From contig JADKGY010000006.1 in assembly GCA_016722045.1 (NCBI GenBank), positions 496,001 through 560,000 of the forward strand: 64,000 bases of DNA. The letters run 5' to 3'. This DNA is from Candidatus Opimibacter skivensis. Lineage in GTDB: Bacteria; Bacteroidota; Bacteroidia; Chitinophagales; Saprospiraceae. A model generated the notes under the pieces. That model was not told the origin of the DNA, did not search any database, and saw only the letters and a program-made list of their open reading frames with translations. Shown one piece after another: positions 50,401 through 57,631 of this stretch (its first letter is position 1; every line of letters starts with the position of its first letter). A program made the translations under genes and the position numbers.

Positions 50401-51105
50401 TAATGTTGTGAAGGATGTTTCACCTTCTTCATTAAGTGTAAGACGGCCGTTAAGCGTCAGTACCTGTTTTGAATTAACCTGTGCAGATTCTTCATTCTCA
50501 ATATTCCATTTTCCGTTAGTCTGCACATTATTTTTTAGAGCTATTGAAGTTACTTGTTGAGCGATGCTGATTTCATATCCTTTTGCACCGGTTTTGACAT
50601 TGTACTTGCGCTCAAAACCCATTTGCCCATCGGCATTTTTTACAAACTCAGGTTGTTCACTCACACTGAGTACAGTGCCATCTGTGCATTTCAGTAAGTA
50701 CATCATGTAGGCATGGCCATTTTTTATAGCATGTCCGCCATATTGAACTTCCTTGAGTACTGGCTGACCACCTTTCGTTACCTTCCAGGGTTGACCGTAT
50801 GGATTTTTAAGCCATGCATTCCCTATCGATATAGGCTGTGGTCCATGTGCATTGTCATAGACTGCGCCTTGCAGCTTTACATGGCCTTTCCAGACCTGGT
50901 AAAGAGAACAACTGTCCGTATGGTAAGCGGCCCACATATCATCATGAAGTGCAAATGTGATGATCCGGGGTTGCTGATCAAGGACAGATCTGAATACCCA
51001 TGGTTGATATGGTCGATCAGCATCTGCTGAAGGACTGCTTTTTTTACATCCCAATACGGTCAACAATATCGCTACTGACCAAAGGATTTTCAGTTGGTTT
51101 TTCAT
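47452..51105 (-). CDS. Multidomain lipoprotein: cytochrome c, PA14, beta-propeller and DUF1080
   Basis: The 1217-residue precursor has the lipobox LTVLGC (Cys20). An uncharacterised N-terminal domain (about 30-240) is followed by a cytochrome c domain with CKTCH (267-271) and Met316 in GSQVMSAHP as the likely axial ligand. A PA14-like domain (about 366-505) is rich in WSDDGSKVTVDG-type strands. A glucose/sorbosone-dehydrogenase-like propeller (about 540-880) and an inter-domain stretch come next. The C-terminal DUF1080 domain (from about 1010, LLFDGKSTTGWHNF) is a LamG-like fold of 3-keto-glycoside hydrolases and lyases. It could bind and oxidise sugars at the cell surface, passing electrons through the haem. 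The 331-base gap downstream holds the snap-back repeats. Confidence 0.9.
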   Translation of the reverse strand: MKNQLKILWSVAILLTVLGCKKSSPSADADRPYQPWVFRSVLDQQPRIITFALHDDMWAAYHTDSCSLYQVWKGHVKLQGAVYDNAHGPQPISIGNAWLKNPYGQPWKVTKGGQPVLKEVQYGGHAIKNGHAYMMYLLKCTDGTVLSVSEQPEFVKNADGQMGFERKYNVKTGAKGYEISIAQQVTSIALKNNVQTNGKWNIENEESAQVNSKQVLTLNGRLTLNEEGETSFTTLFVSEPTINNPNKSGEDESTLSLGERLIDKNDCKTCHNKNVQTIGPSFRQIAQRYPLDDETVATLTNKVIKGGAGIWGSQVMSAHPELPVSDAQQIVRYVLSLDTTDLGQKDVAGNAIELKTELKDGKDLLPGLFVEAYTDQKGYENIPTIPPSKKSDQAGIISDFQGIDAQKFGGLNEDFILIAKGYLYAEKDLNTGLRIWSDDGSKVTVDGKLILDNDGQHGTEVKEATVKLTQGYHPIILEYMQGKGGRYLSFEWKPEDAKEWTGVPSTALLHSTNVNSKLQGKTLSMVIGSVIPGDMSSEVSVHPSYDLTQARPWDFLPKVGGMDFMADGTLAISTWDPSGSVYLLTNVESGDPAQIKVKRIASGLAEPLGLKVIHDTIYVMQKQELTRLVDNDGDGLIDEYQCINNKWQTSGNFHEFSFGLAEKNGDLYATLATDILPGGASAPNQPPSRGHAVKFDLPSGDLSYIASGLRTPNGIGIGIDNEIFVADNQGDWLPSSKILHITQDAWFGSRSVDFEGTASLKEKPPVVWLPQDEIGNSPSTPLAINDGPYKGQMIHGEVTHGGVKRVFVEKINGEYQGVVFRFIQGLEAGINRMVWGPDGALYVGGIGNPGNWQQSDKLWYGLQRLKYNGKPTFEMLAVRAKTDGVEIEFTEPLKEGDGWNVNDWEVKQWRYVPTKDYGGPKVDNVNLKVAGAYVSSDRKKVSLKLDGMKAGQVVYIHMKNAYISDSGLPLWSTEAWYTMNQIPQGSPVTISAVPVFTMNTLTPSEESGGWKLLFDGKSTTGWHNFNKSSIGASWVINDNALMLDAKKNPNGDWQALDGGDILTSDEYENFELNLEWKISPCGNSGIIYDVVESTDHEYVWQTGPEMQVLDNTCHPDARFKAHKAGDLYDLIESTYVTVKPAGQWNKVRLIKNKGHVEHWLNGRKVVEYEMYTDKWKDMISKSKFKDMKGFGMAPKGKISLQDHGNQVWYRNIKIKTL

Positions 51106-51182
51106 TATTTCAATTGTATTTATTTGTCAATAATACTGAATTTATCATGATGGCTTTAGTATATCAAATGGGCTTCATTTTT

Positions 51183-51190
51183 TATATTTG
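51183..51190 (+). promoter_or_regulatory. Promoter -7 element for the SRPBCC-GyrI gene
   Basis: TATATTTG is a full match to TAnnTTTG, 20 bases before the ATG at 51211. No TTG is seen at the -33 distance. Confidence 0.5.
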
Positions 51191-51210
51191 AGTAACTAAA
51201 ATCAACCTAA

Positions 51211-52233
51211 ATGAAAATTTTAAAATATCTCTTATATGTTCTGTTGGCCCTGGTGGTAATAGGCATTGTGATGGGCCTTCTTGGACCAAAAAATTATAAG
51301 GTCGAGAGATCTGTAGTGATTGCCGGCACACCGGATATGGTCTGGCCACACATGAATTCGTTGAAAAAGGCAAATGAATGGTCTCCTTTTTTAAAAGCGG
51401 ATACTACTTCAGTTGTTGAATATGCTGGCAATGATGGTGAAGTGGGCTCCACAAGTACATGGAAATCCCAAAAAATGGGTAAGGGCGAGCAGACGATTAC
51501 GGCGATTGATCCAATGAAATCTTCAAATGTGCATCTTAAATTCTTTATGCCCTGGGGCGTAAGTGAGTCAGATGCTTCTTTAAAACTTGAACCCGAAGGC
51601 TCCGGAACAAAAGTGACATGGGAGATGCACGGAGATAACAATTTTGTGGGCAAGATGATGGGCTCCATGATGAGCATGGATAAAAATGTCGGTGGTTTTT
51701 ATGAAAAAGGCCTTGCCGATTTGAAGACGATGGTTGAATCCGCGCCAAAAGCTCCAAAAATGGATATGAACTATAAGATCAACGAAGCACAATATCCTGG
51801 AGGCAAATATCTGGCTGTTCGCAAAACAATAGCCATGGGTGGAATCGCTGATTTCTTTTCTAAAAATACTCCGCTGCTGATGGACGCTTTGAAAAAAGGA
51901 AAAGTGGAAATGGCAGGTCCTCCGGCCGGAATATATTATACCTGGGATGAAAAGAAAATGGAAAGTGATATGGCTGTTGCCGTTCCTATCAAAGGAGATA
52001 TGAAAGCTCCTTCAGGAATGCAGATTATTATGGTGCCGGCAAATAAAGCTTTGATGATTGATTACGTAGGAGGATATGGTAAAATGGGTGATGCACACAT
52101 GGCGATGGATGCTCATATCAAAACCAATAAACTCGAGCAGGTACCTCCAGTGATGGAAGTGTATTTTGCAGGTCCCGGTACAGAGCCTGACTCTAATAAA
52201 TGGATGACGAAGATTATGTATTTAGTGAAATAG
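51211..52233 (+). CDS. SRPBCC domain fused to GyrI-like domain, membrane-anchored
   Basis: The 340-residue protein has an N-terminal hydrophobic helix (about residues 5-24, LLYVLLALVVIGIVMGLLG) that is an anchor or uncleaved signal. An SRPBCC (START-like) lipid-binding domain follows (about 28-170; VERSVVIAGTPDMVWPHMNS), then a GyrI-like small-molecule-binding domain (about 190-340; PGGKYLAVRKTIAMGGIADF). GyrI-type domains can bind or hydrolyse cationic small molecules. The fusion is seen in Bacteroidota but no role is known. The gene is single and ends in heptamer repeats. Confidence 0.85.
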   Translation: MKILKYLLYVLLALVVIGIVMGLLGPKNYKVERSVVIAGTPDMVWPHMNSLKKANEWSPFLKADTTSVVEYAGNDGEVGSTSTWKSQKMGKGEQTITAIDPMKSSNVHLKFFMPWGVSESDASLKLEPEGSGTKVTWEMHGDNNFVGKMMGSMMSMDKNVGGFYEKGLADLKTMVESAPKAPKMDMNYKINEAQYPGGKYLAVRKTIAMGGIADFFSKNTPLLMDALKKGKVEMAGPPAGIYYTWDEKKMESDMAVAVPIKGDMKAPSGMQIIMVPANKALMIDYVGGYGKMGDAHMAMDAHIKTNKLEQVPPVMEVYFAGPGTEPDSNKWMTKIMYLVK

Positions 52234-52248
52234 CAGGGAGCAGGGAGT

Positions 52249-52346
52249 GAGTAACGAGTAACGAGTAACGAGTAACGAGTAACGAGTAACGGATAACGGA
52301 TAACGGATAACGAAAATCGAAAATCGAAAATCGAAAATCGAAAATT
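52249..52346. repeat. Fourteen consecutive heptamers of three kinds
   Basis: GAGTAAC x6 (52249-52290), GGATAAC x3 (52291-52311), GAAAATC x4 and GAAAATT x1 (52312-52346), with no phase break: exactly 98 bases. It lies just after the stop of the SRPBCC-GyrI gene. Confidence 0.95.
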
Positions 52347-52448
52347 GGATAGGGGTAATTTAATTATTGCCCCTTTTTTATTGGGTCTTGAGGCTTAAGG
52401 TGTAGCAATGTGTTATTGAACGCCAATTCTTTCTCCCTGCTCCCTGCC

Positions 52449-53609
52449 CTATGCCTTTCTCGCCTGAGGTTTAAAATTTGCCCAGCTGATTGCGTCCTTT
52501 CCCCATCGTCGGCGGATGTGGTCGAGTTGCTGGAGAAGGGATATTTCTGACTGTGTATCATCGAAGAGATTGAGTTGGATATGACCGTTGACGAGACCGC
52601 TGAATTTGACACCGATAAGTCTGATCAGTTGGCGGCGTTCGTATACTTCTTCGAAGAGTTCCTGTGCGTAGGTGATCAACTGGCGTGTCTGTGCGGTGTA
52701 GGGTATGCGGCGTTGTTTGGTAAAGGTGTTGAAGTCAGCATAGCGGATCTTGACGGTGATACAGCTGGTGAGACGTGAATCCTGGCGGAGATCAAAGGCA
52801 AGCTCATCGACCATGCTTCCGAGGAGGCTACGGATAAACTTCATATCGAGGGTGTCTTCGCTGAAGGTGCGTTCTTTCGACATGGATTTTTGTTCGTTGT
52901 AGGGGATGACCTGACGACGGTCGATGGCATTGGAGCTTTCCCAGAGGAACTGGCCCATTTTTCCAAATTCGCGTTCGAGCAGTGGATGGGGGATTTCGCG
53001 CAGTACTCTGATGGTCCGCACGCCCATAAAGCTGAGCTTTTTGTACGTCTCTTTGCCGATGCCGGGGATTTTGCCTGTGGAGAGCGGGGCGAGAAATTCG
53101 CGTTCTTCACCGGTGGGGATCTCTCGGATACCATTGGGTTTGACTTCGCCGGTGCCGACCTTGGAGACCAGCTTATTGACGGAGAGAGCGCAGGAGATCG
53201 GGAGACCTGACTCTTTGATGATACGTTGCCTGAGTTCGGCCGACCATTTATAGCAGCCGAAATAGCGGTCCATGCCGGTAAGGTCGAGATAGAACTCATC
53301 GATCGAAGATTTTTCATATACCGGTGCCTGGCCTTCGATGATCTCAGAGACCAGCATCGAATGGCGTGTGTAGGAATCCATATCTCCACGCAGGACCAGG
53401 GCCTGGGGGCAAAGCCGCAAGGCCATCTTCATCGGCATAGCGGAATGGACACCGTATCGGCGGGCTTCATAGCTGCAGGAGGCTACAACTCCCCTGCCAC
53501 CCATCCCACCGATGATCAGCGGTTTACCTTTGAGGCTGCTATCCCGTAGGCATTCAACGGAGACGAAGAAGGAATCGAGATCCAGATGCAGTATAGCCCT
53601 GTCGTACAT
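52449..53609 (-). CDS. dinB: DNA polymerase IV
   Basis: The 386-residue Y-family polymerase copies past damaged bases without proofreading. It shows ILHLDLDSFFVSVE (catalytic Asp residues), SCSYEARRYGVHSAM, and SSIDEFYLDLTGM (the catalytic Asp-Glu pair). The little-finger domain and a C-terminal QLNLF motif (clamp-binding type) are present. The gene is richer in G and C than its neighbours: I count 34 of 60 at 53041-53100 and 37 of 60 at 53461-53520, against 25 of 60 at 52021-52080. This produces long open frames on the other strand. It is probably of different origin from the local genome. Confidence 0.93.
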   Translation of the reverse strand: MYDRAILHLDLDSFFVSVECLRDSSLKGKPLIIGGMGGRGVVASCSYEARRYGVHSAMPMKMALRLCPQALVLRGDMDSYTRHSMLVSEIIEGQAPVYEKSSIDEFYLDLTGMDRYFGCYKWSAELRQRIIKESGLPISCALSVNKLVSKVGTGEVKPNGIREIPTGEEREFLAPLSTGKIPGIGKETYKKLSFMGVRTIRVLREIPHPLLEREFGKMGQFLWESSNAIDRRQVIPYNEQKSMSKERTFSEDTLDMKFIRSLLGSMVDELAFDLRQDSRLTSCITVKIRYADFNTFTKQRRIPYTAQTRQLITYAQELFEEVYERRQLIRLIGVKFSGLVNGHIQLNLFDDTQSEISLLQQLDHIRRRWGKDAISWANFKPQARKA

Positions 53610-53664
53610 AAGACCAAATATAAGGCATTTTATGACGTGTTTTTAGTCAATGTAATTATTAGGC

Positions 53665-53713
53665 TAAGGTGAAGGCAAGGAAAAGGCTGAGGCGCAGGCT
53701 AAGGCTAAGGAAA
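53665..53713. repeat. GGCTAAGG-type short tandem repeat
   Basis: The stretch AGGCTAAGGTGAAGGCAAGG and its continuation contain AAGGCTGAGGCGCAGG (53683-53698), a one-base variant of the word found in two protein-coding regions (3713, 56809). Confidence 0.75.
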
Positions 53714-53751
53714 ATTATACACATAAATAATTCGTTGTTACATTTATAAAG

Positions 53752-54186
53752 ATGAAAGGAAAACACTATTTTCTTCCGGTAATGATTCTTGCAGGTATGT
53801 TTCTACCATTATCACCATTGGGTGCTTTTCATTCAAGTAAGCCAATAAATCTTGAGGATATAAGGAGTGGAGTAATAGAGTTAAGGCACGTTGATAAAAA
53901 GGAAGGAAAGAATCATAGGCCGGAACGTAAAAAGATGGACGGACTGAGTCTGACGTCCTATATAGCAACAACTGTAGGGCTGGCAAGCCTTTTCCTATTA
54001 CCGGCAATAGGAGCAGTACTTATCCCTTTAGGTACAATATTGGGGTTGTTTGGGTGGACAAACAAGAAAAGATATGAACATCGGAGGGGGCGTGGCCTGG
54101 CTATAGCATCATCAGCTGTTGGAGGTGCCTTTGCGTTTTTGATCGCGATATCCTTTATCGCATTTTTCCTGACGGGTGGATTCTGA
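53752..54186 (+). CDS. DUF4190-like small membrane protein
   Basis: The 144-residue protein has a signal-like N-terminus (residues 5-24), a basic middle (about 30-65, with KKEGKNHRPERKKMD) and two transmembrane helices (about 72-97 and 113-140) linked by NKKRYEHRRGRGLAI. The two-helix glycine-rich pair with a basic loop resembles DUF4190. It lies between dinB and rpsT without a shared operon. Its function is unknown. Confidence 0.7.
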   Translation: MKGKHYFLPVMILAGMFLPLSPLGAFHSSKPINLEDIRSGVIELRHVDKKEGKNHRPERKKMDGLSLTSYIATTVGLASLFLLPAIGAVLIPLGTILGLFGWTNKKRYEHRRGRGLAIASSAVGGAFAFLIAISFIAFFLTGGF

Positions 54187-54218
54187 GTGATCATGAAGTA
54201 AAAGAAATAAACCGTGGC

Positions 54219-54245
54219 TTGGTATAAAGGAAAATATTACCTTTG
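54219..54245 (+). promoter_or_regulatory. Promoter of rpsT
   Basis: TTG (54219-54221), 16 bases, TACCTTTG (54238-54245). The -7 element is a full TAnnTTTG match; the spacer is 3 to 4 bases shorter than usual. Confidence 0.6.
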
Positions 54246-54271
54246 CCGCCTATTTTTTAAACAACACTAAT

Positions 54272-54523
54272 ATGGCCCATCATAAATCAGCCAAGAAAAG
54301 AATCAGACAGGATGCTATCAAACGCCTGCGCAACCGGTATTACAAAAAGTCTACCCGTACATCGATCATGAAGCTTCGTGAGATGACTGATAAACCGGAG
54401 GCCTCAAAATTATTACCCAAAGTGATCAGTTTAATTGATAAATTAGCGAAGAGAAATCTTTGGCATCAAAATAAAGCAGCCAATCTGAAATCAAGTCTGA
54501 TGAAGAAAGTGGCTCATCTTTAA
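54272..54523 (+). CDS. rpsT: 30S ribosomal protein S20
   Basis: The 83-residue basic protein MAHHKSAKKRIRQDAIKRLR has the typical S20 pattern of three helices with NKAANLKSSLMKKVAHL at the end. It binds 16S rRNA during early assembly of the small subunit. The length is normal. It has its own promoter and terminator. Confidence 0.97.
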   Translation: MAHHKSAKKRIRQDAIKRLRNRYYKKSTRTSIMKLREMTDKPEASKLLPKVISLIDKLAKRNLWHQNKAANLKSSLMKKVAHL

Positions 54524-54563
54524 CACACCCATTAAGGCAGCTATACAGGATAGCCTAAACTAG

Positions 54564-54604
54564 TGAGGCAAGCTGGGAAACCGGTTTGCCTCATTTGTTT
54601 TTAG
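54564..54604 (+). terminator. Intrinsic terminator of rpsT
   Basis: TGAGGCAA (54564-54571) pairs with TTGCCTCA (54586-54593), followed by TTTGTTTTTA. It runs up to the stop codon of the convergent vanZ-like gene. Confidence 0.85.
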
Positions 54605-54969
54605 GATAGATCAACTTCCCCAAGAAAAGCCCCAATGAATGCACCACAAGAATTCGCCACCATATCCCATATCTCAAACTGCCGGCCTAATGCCATCATA
54701 TTCTGAACAAACTCGAGTCCGACCCCAACACATGTGCCTAGAATAACTGTGCTCCAAAATGCTTTCTGAATTGACCATCCCCGATTGCCGGTAAACGCAA
54801 TAAAGATCAAAAACGCCCATGCCGCATACATCCCGAAATGGCCGACCTTATCGAAATAAGGAATTCCTAAAAAATTCAAATTCCCGGGACCGCCGGGAAT
54901 AAGGGAAAGAATAGCAATCAATACCCCCCAGAAGATCGGAGGTATCCAACGAAATTTGCCTTTAATCAT
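54601..54969 (-). CDS. VanZ-family membrane protein
   Basis: The 122-residue protein has four hydrophobic segments (about 9-25, 35-60, 68-88, 98-116). The pattern PYFDKVGHFGMYAAWAFLIF matches the VanZ family, with a later GVGLEFVQNMMALGRQFEIW. VanZ-like proteins have been linked to glycopeptide tolerance, but the biochemical role is unknown. The gene lies 30 bases downstream of gcvH on the same strand and is probably co-transcribed. Confidence 0.82.
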   Translation of the reverse strand: MIKGKFRWIPPIFWGVLIAILSLIPGGPGNLNFLGIPYFDKVGHFGMYAAWAFLIFIAFTGNRGWSIQKAFWSTVILGTCVGVGLEFVQNMMALGRQFEIWDMVANSCGAFIGAFLGEVDLS

Positions 54970-54999
54970 TGGGTGGGATGGAAAAGAAGCCTTTCAGAA

Positions 55000-55413
55000 T
55001 CAATGTCCGGTAAGCTCTTTGTAAGCAGCCACTCCTAACAATTCATCATATTCGGAGAGATCCGTCACAGAGATTTTAATGATCCACCCCTTGCCATAAG
55101 GATCGCTATTGATTAAACCCGGATTATCACCGCCAGATTCGGAGAGGTCATTATTAAACTCCAATACGATTCCGCTCAAAGGCATAAATAAGTCAGAAGT
55201 GGTCTTGACAGCTTCGACTGTACCAAATATCTGATCCTTATCCACGATCTCACCGACAGTTTCAACTTCGATATAAACAAGTTCACCCAATTCACTCTGG
55301 GCGAAATCCGTAATTCCTACGACAGCCACGATCCGGTCATCGTCAGTTTTCTCCTCGGTCAGGCGAACCCATTCGTGTTCGCTAGTGTATTTAAGATCTT
55401 CAGGAAAATTCAT
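55000..55413 (-). CDS. gcvH: Glycine cleavage system H protein
   Basis: The 137-residue protein shows the H-protein start YTSEHEWVRL, the ITDFAQSELGELVYIEV segment and the lipoylation site GTVEAVKTTSDLFMPLSG, with Lys70 as the lipoyl-carrying residue. It shuttles the aminomethyl group between the P, T and L proteins during glycine breakdown. gcvP and gcvT are not in the window. It is followed by vanZ-like on the same strand. A 405-base gap rich in pyrimidine repeats lies upstream. Confidence 0.95.
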   Translation of the reverse strand: MNFPEDLKYTSEHEWVRLTEEKTDDDRIVAVVGITDFAQSELGELVYIEVETVGEIVDKDQIFGTVEAVKTTSDLFMPLSGIVLEFNNDLSESGGDNPGLINSDPYGKGWIIKISVTDLSEYDELLGVAAYKELTGH

Positions 55414-55818
55414 ATTCTTTTTTTTGAAGTTAGTAGTTCGATTGCTGATGGCGAAAATAGAAATAATCTTTATTAAAGTTGTTGGTTGTTAGTTGTGAGA
55501 AGTTAGACTAGTTAAAGGTTGATAGTTTATGGGTTTATAAGCTTATTAGTTTATTTGCGATAACTACGACTTCATCACATCCAGGAAAAACAATAGCCGT
55601 CGAAAATCAACATAACATAAAATTTATTTGTCTCATTCTCTCATTTACTTTTTCCGCCCTTCCGCCCCTTCCGCCCTTTCTGCCTCTTCCGCCTCTTCCG
55701 CCTTTTCCGCCTTTTCCTTTCATCAGAAATATCCCCCTATTTGCCGATTCTTCATACAGTTGCGAAAAGCACTATAAATACTTTTTCTAAATTACATCCT
55801 TCTCTTTAATACTATCAA
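55414..55818. other. Intergenic gap with a pyrimidine-rich tandem repeat
   Basis: The region between gcvH and the amidohydrolase cluster holds a stretch of CTTCCGCC-like units (about 55655-55722), such as CCTCTTCCGCCTCTTCCGCC. A region of AT-rich sequence lies before it. I see no gene and only a weak TACTTTTT near-match to a -7 element (about 55781-55788). Confidence 0.6.
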
Positions 55819-57612
55819 ATGAAAAGGAAATATTTCCTGTTGACACTTTTTGTTTTCGGGTTCACTGCTGGGATCATCGCTCAGCCGGTAAGCGAGGATT
55901 TGCCCCAGATCACAGGTTGTATTGCCCTGATCAATGCAAAAGTGATCTCAGCGCCAGGCAAGCCAATGCAGGTAGAGACGATCATCATGCGTGATGGTCT
56001 GATCACAGATATCGGACCCCGCGCAAAAATTCCGTCGGATGCTTATAGGATCCAGGCGGATAGCTTGTATGCATATCCGGCATTCATTGATGCATTCTCT
56101 TCCATTGGTGTAAAGAATCCTGAATCAGATGCCCCACGTGGTGGCCCACAGGGTGGTCCGGGCAACAGGGACAGGAATAATACACGCCCAAGTGTGGACG
56201 AAGAAGGAAATCCAAGCCTTGAAGATGCAGGTATCACACCTTTTCGAAGTGTACGACCTTCTGTGGACATAAAAGAGAAATCCATTGCAGACTGGAGAGG
56301 ACAGGGTTTTGCCATAGCGCACATTGTTCCAAAAGGAAAGATGATACCCGGCAAAGGATCATTGATTGTTCTGTCCGGCAAAGAAACAGGTCAGTTGTTT
56401 TGGAAAGAAGATGTTTCCATGTTTGCACAATGGTCAGGTGCAGGTGATAACTATCCAAGTACTGTCATCGGTATCATGGCAAAGTGGCGCGAACTTTATC
56501 ATAACGCTTCACAGGATCTTGTTCAGCAAACATCATATACCAATGCGACACTTGTTCCCCGGCCACATTATAATCAGGCGCATGAAGCATTGCTACCGGT
56601 GGTCAAACGAGATATGCCTGTTTATTTCAGGGCACCGAAAGTAAAAGATATCAGCCGTGCATTAGCGCTACAAAAAGATCTCGGGATGAAGATGGTGATC
56701 AGCGATGCCGAAGAAGCATGGTATCTCAAGGATCAATTTAAAACAGGAACTATTCCACTTGTTCTTTCTCTTGCTCTTCCTGAAGATAAGAGTGAGAATA
56801 AAAAGGATAAGGCTGAGGCGAAGGCTGAGGCGAAGGAAAAAAATGATGAAGCGAAAGCTGAGAAGAAGGATACCGTCAATACAGATCCGGAGAAAGAAGA
56901 ATTTGAAAAGAAAAGAGCGCAAAGTCTGAAAGAACATTATGCGCAGGCCAGTGTACTCGCCAAAGATGGAATTCCATTTTCGTTTGGAACACTCAGCGGC
57001 AAATCTTCAGATTTCACAAAGAACATAAGGCTCATGATGGACAATGGTCTTACCAATGATCAGGTATTAAGTGCATTGACTTCACAGCCCGCAAAATTGT
57101 TAGGAATAGAAAAAAATTGTGGCACGATTGACATTGGGAAAATGGCAAATGTCATTGTATCAACTAAACCCATATTTGAAAAAGATGCTGCCATCCGGTA
57201 CATGATCGTCGAAGGAAATCTATATGCCTATGATGAAAAAGAGAAAAAGAAAGTGCAGGGAAAAGAATCACATTCTGCTTCCACGCCATCTTCACTAGCC
57301 GGCACATGGTCGTATACGATTGATATTCCTGATCAGAAAAAAGAGGGAACCATGGAATTCATTGAAAAAGACGGATCCCTCACAGGCACCATACATAGCA
57401 GTGATATCACTTCCGGGAATAACGAATTGGAATCCATTGTCCTCGACGTAGATGCTGTGGCATTCACATTTGATTTTGAGATTGAAGGCCAGTTGATGGT
57501 CATCGAATTTAATGTGAAACTGAAAGGCGAATCATTTGATGGCAGTGTCACCATAGCTGACGTGGGTTCATTTTCGATCACCGGTCAGCGCATGTCAAAA
57601 CCAAAAAATTAA
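55819..57612 (+). CDS. Amidohydrolase-family protein lacking metal ligands (paralogue 1)
   Basis: The 597-residue precursor has a signal peptide ending IIAQ (about residue 21). The amidohydrolase barrel is recognisable (LINAKVISAPGKPM, CGTIDIGKMANVIVSTKPIF), yet the HxH motif is DAFSS (91-95) and later ligand positions read YFRAPK, VISDAEE and SFGTLSG in place of His, His and Asp. It should not bind the usual metals. A Lys/Glu/Ala-rich insert (about residues 330-355) is made by a DNA repeat (AAGGCTGAGGCGAAGG). A lipocalin-like C-terminal domain of about 110 residues follows. It is the first of three adjacent genes, 19 bases from the next. Confidence 0.85.
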   Translation: MKRKYFLLTLFVFGFTAGIIAQPVSEDLPQITGCIALINAKVISAPGKPMQVETIIMRDGLITDIGPRAKIPSDAYRIQADSLYAYPAFIDAFSSIGVKNPESDAPRGGPQGGPGNRDRNNTRPSVDEEGNPSLEDAGITPFRSVRPSVDIKEKSIADWRGQGFAIAHIVPKGKMIPGKGSLIVLSGKETGQLFWKEDVSMFAQWSGAGDNYPSTVIGIMAKWRELYHNASQDLVQQTSYTNATLVPRPHYNQAHEALLPVVKRDMPVYFRAPKVKDISRALALQKDLGMKMVISDAEEAWYLKDQFKTGTIPLVLSLALPEDKSENKKDKAEAKAEAKEKNDEAKAEKKDTVNTDPEKEEFEKKRAQSLKEHYAQASVLAKDGIPFSFGTLSGKSSDFTKNIRLMMDNGLTNDQVLSALTSQPAKLLGIEKNCGTIDIGKMANVIVSTKPIFEKDAAIRYMIVEGNLYAYDEKEKKKVQGKESHSASTPSSLAGTWSYTIDIPDQKKEGTMEFIEKDGSLTGTIHSSDITSGNNELESIVLDVDAVAFTFDFEIEGQLMVIEFNVKLKGESFDGSVTIADVGSFSITGQRMSKPKN

Positions 57613-57631
57613 TCCTCATCAACATCACCAC

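Noticed and set aside
52575..53549. Several long open frames on both strands inside dinB
   Set aside because: They are side effects of the high GC content; the dinB frame has all Y-family motifs.
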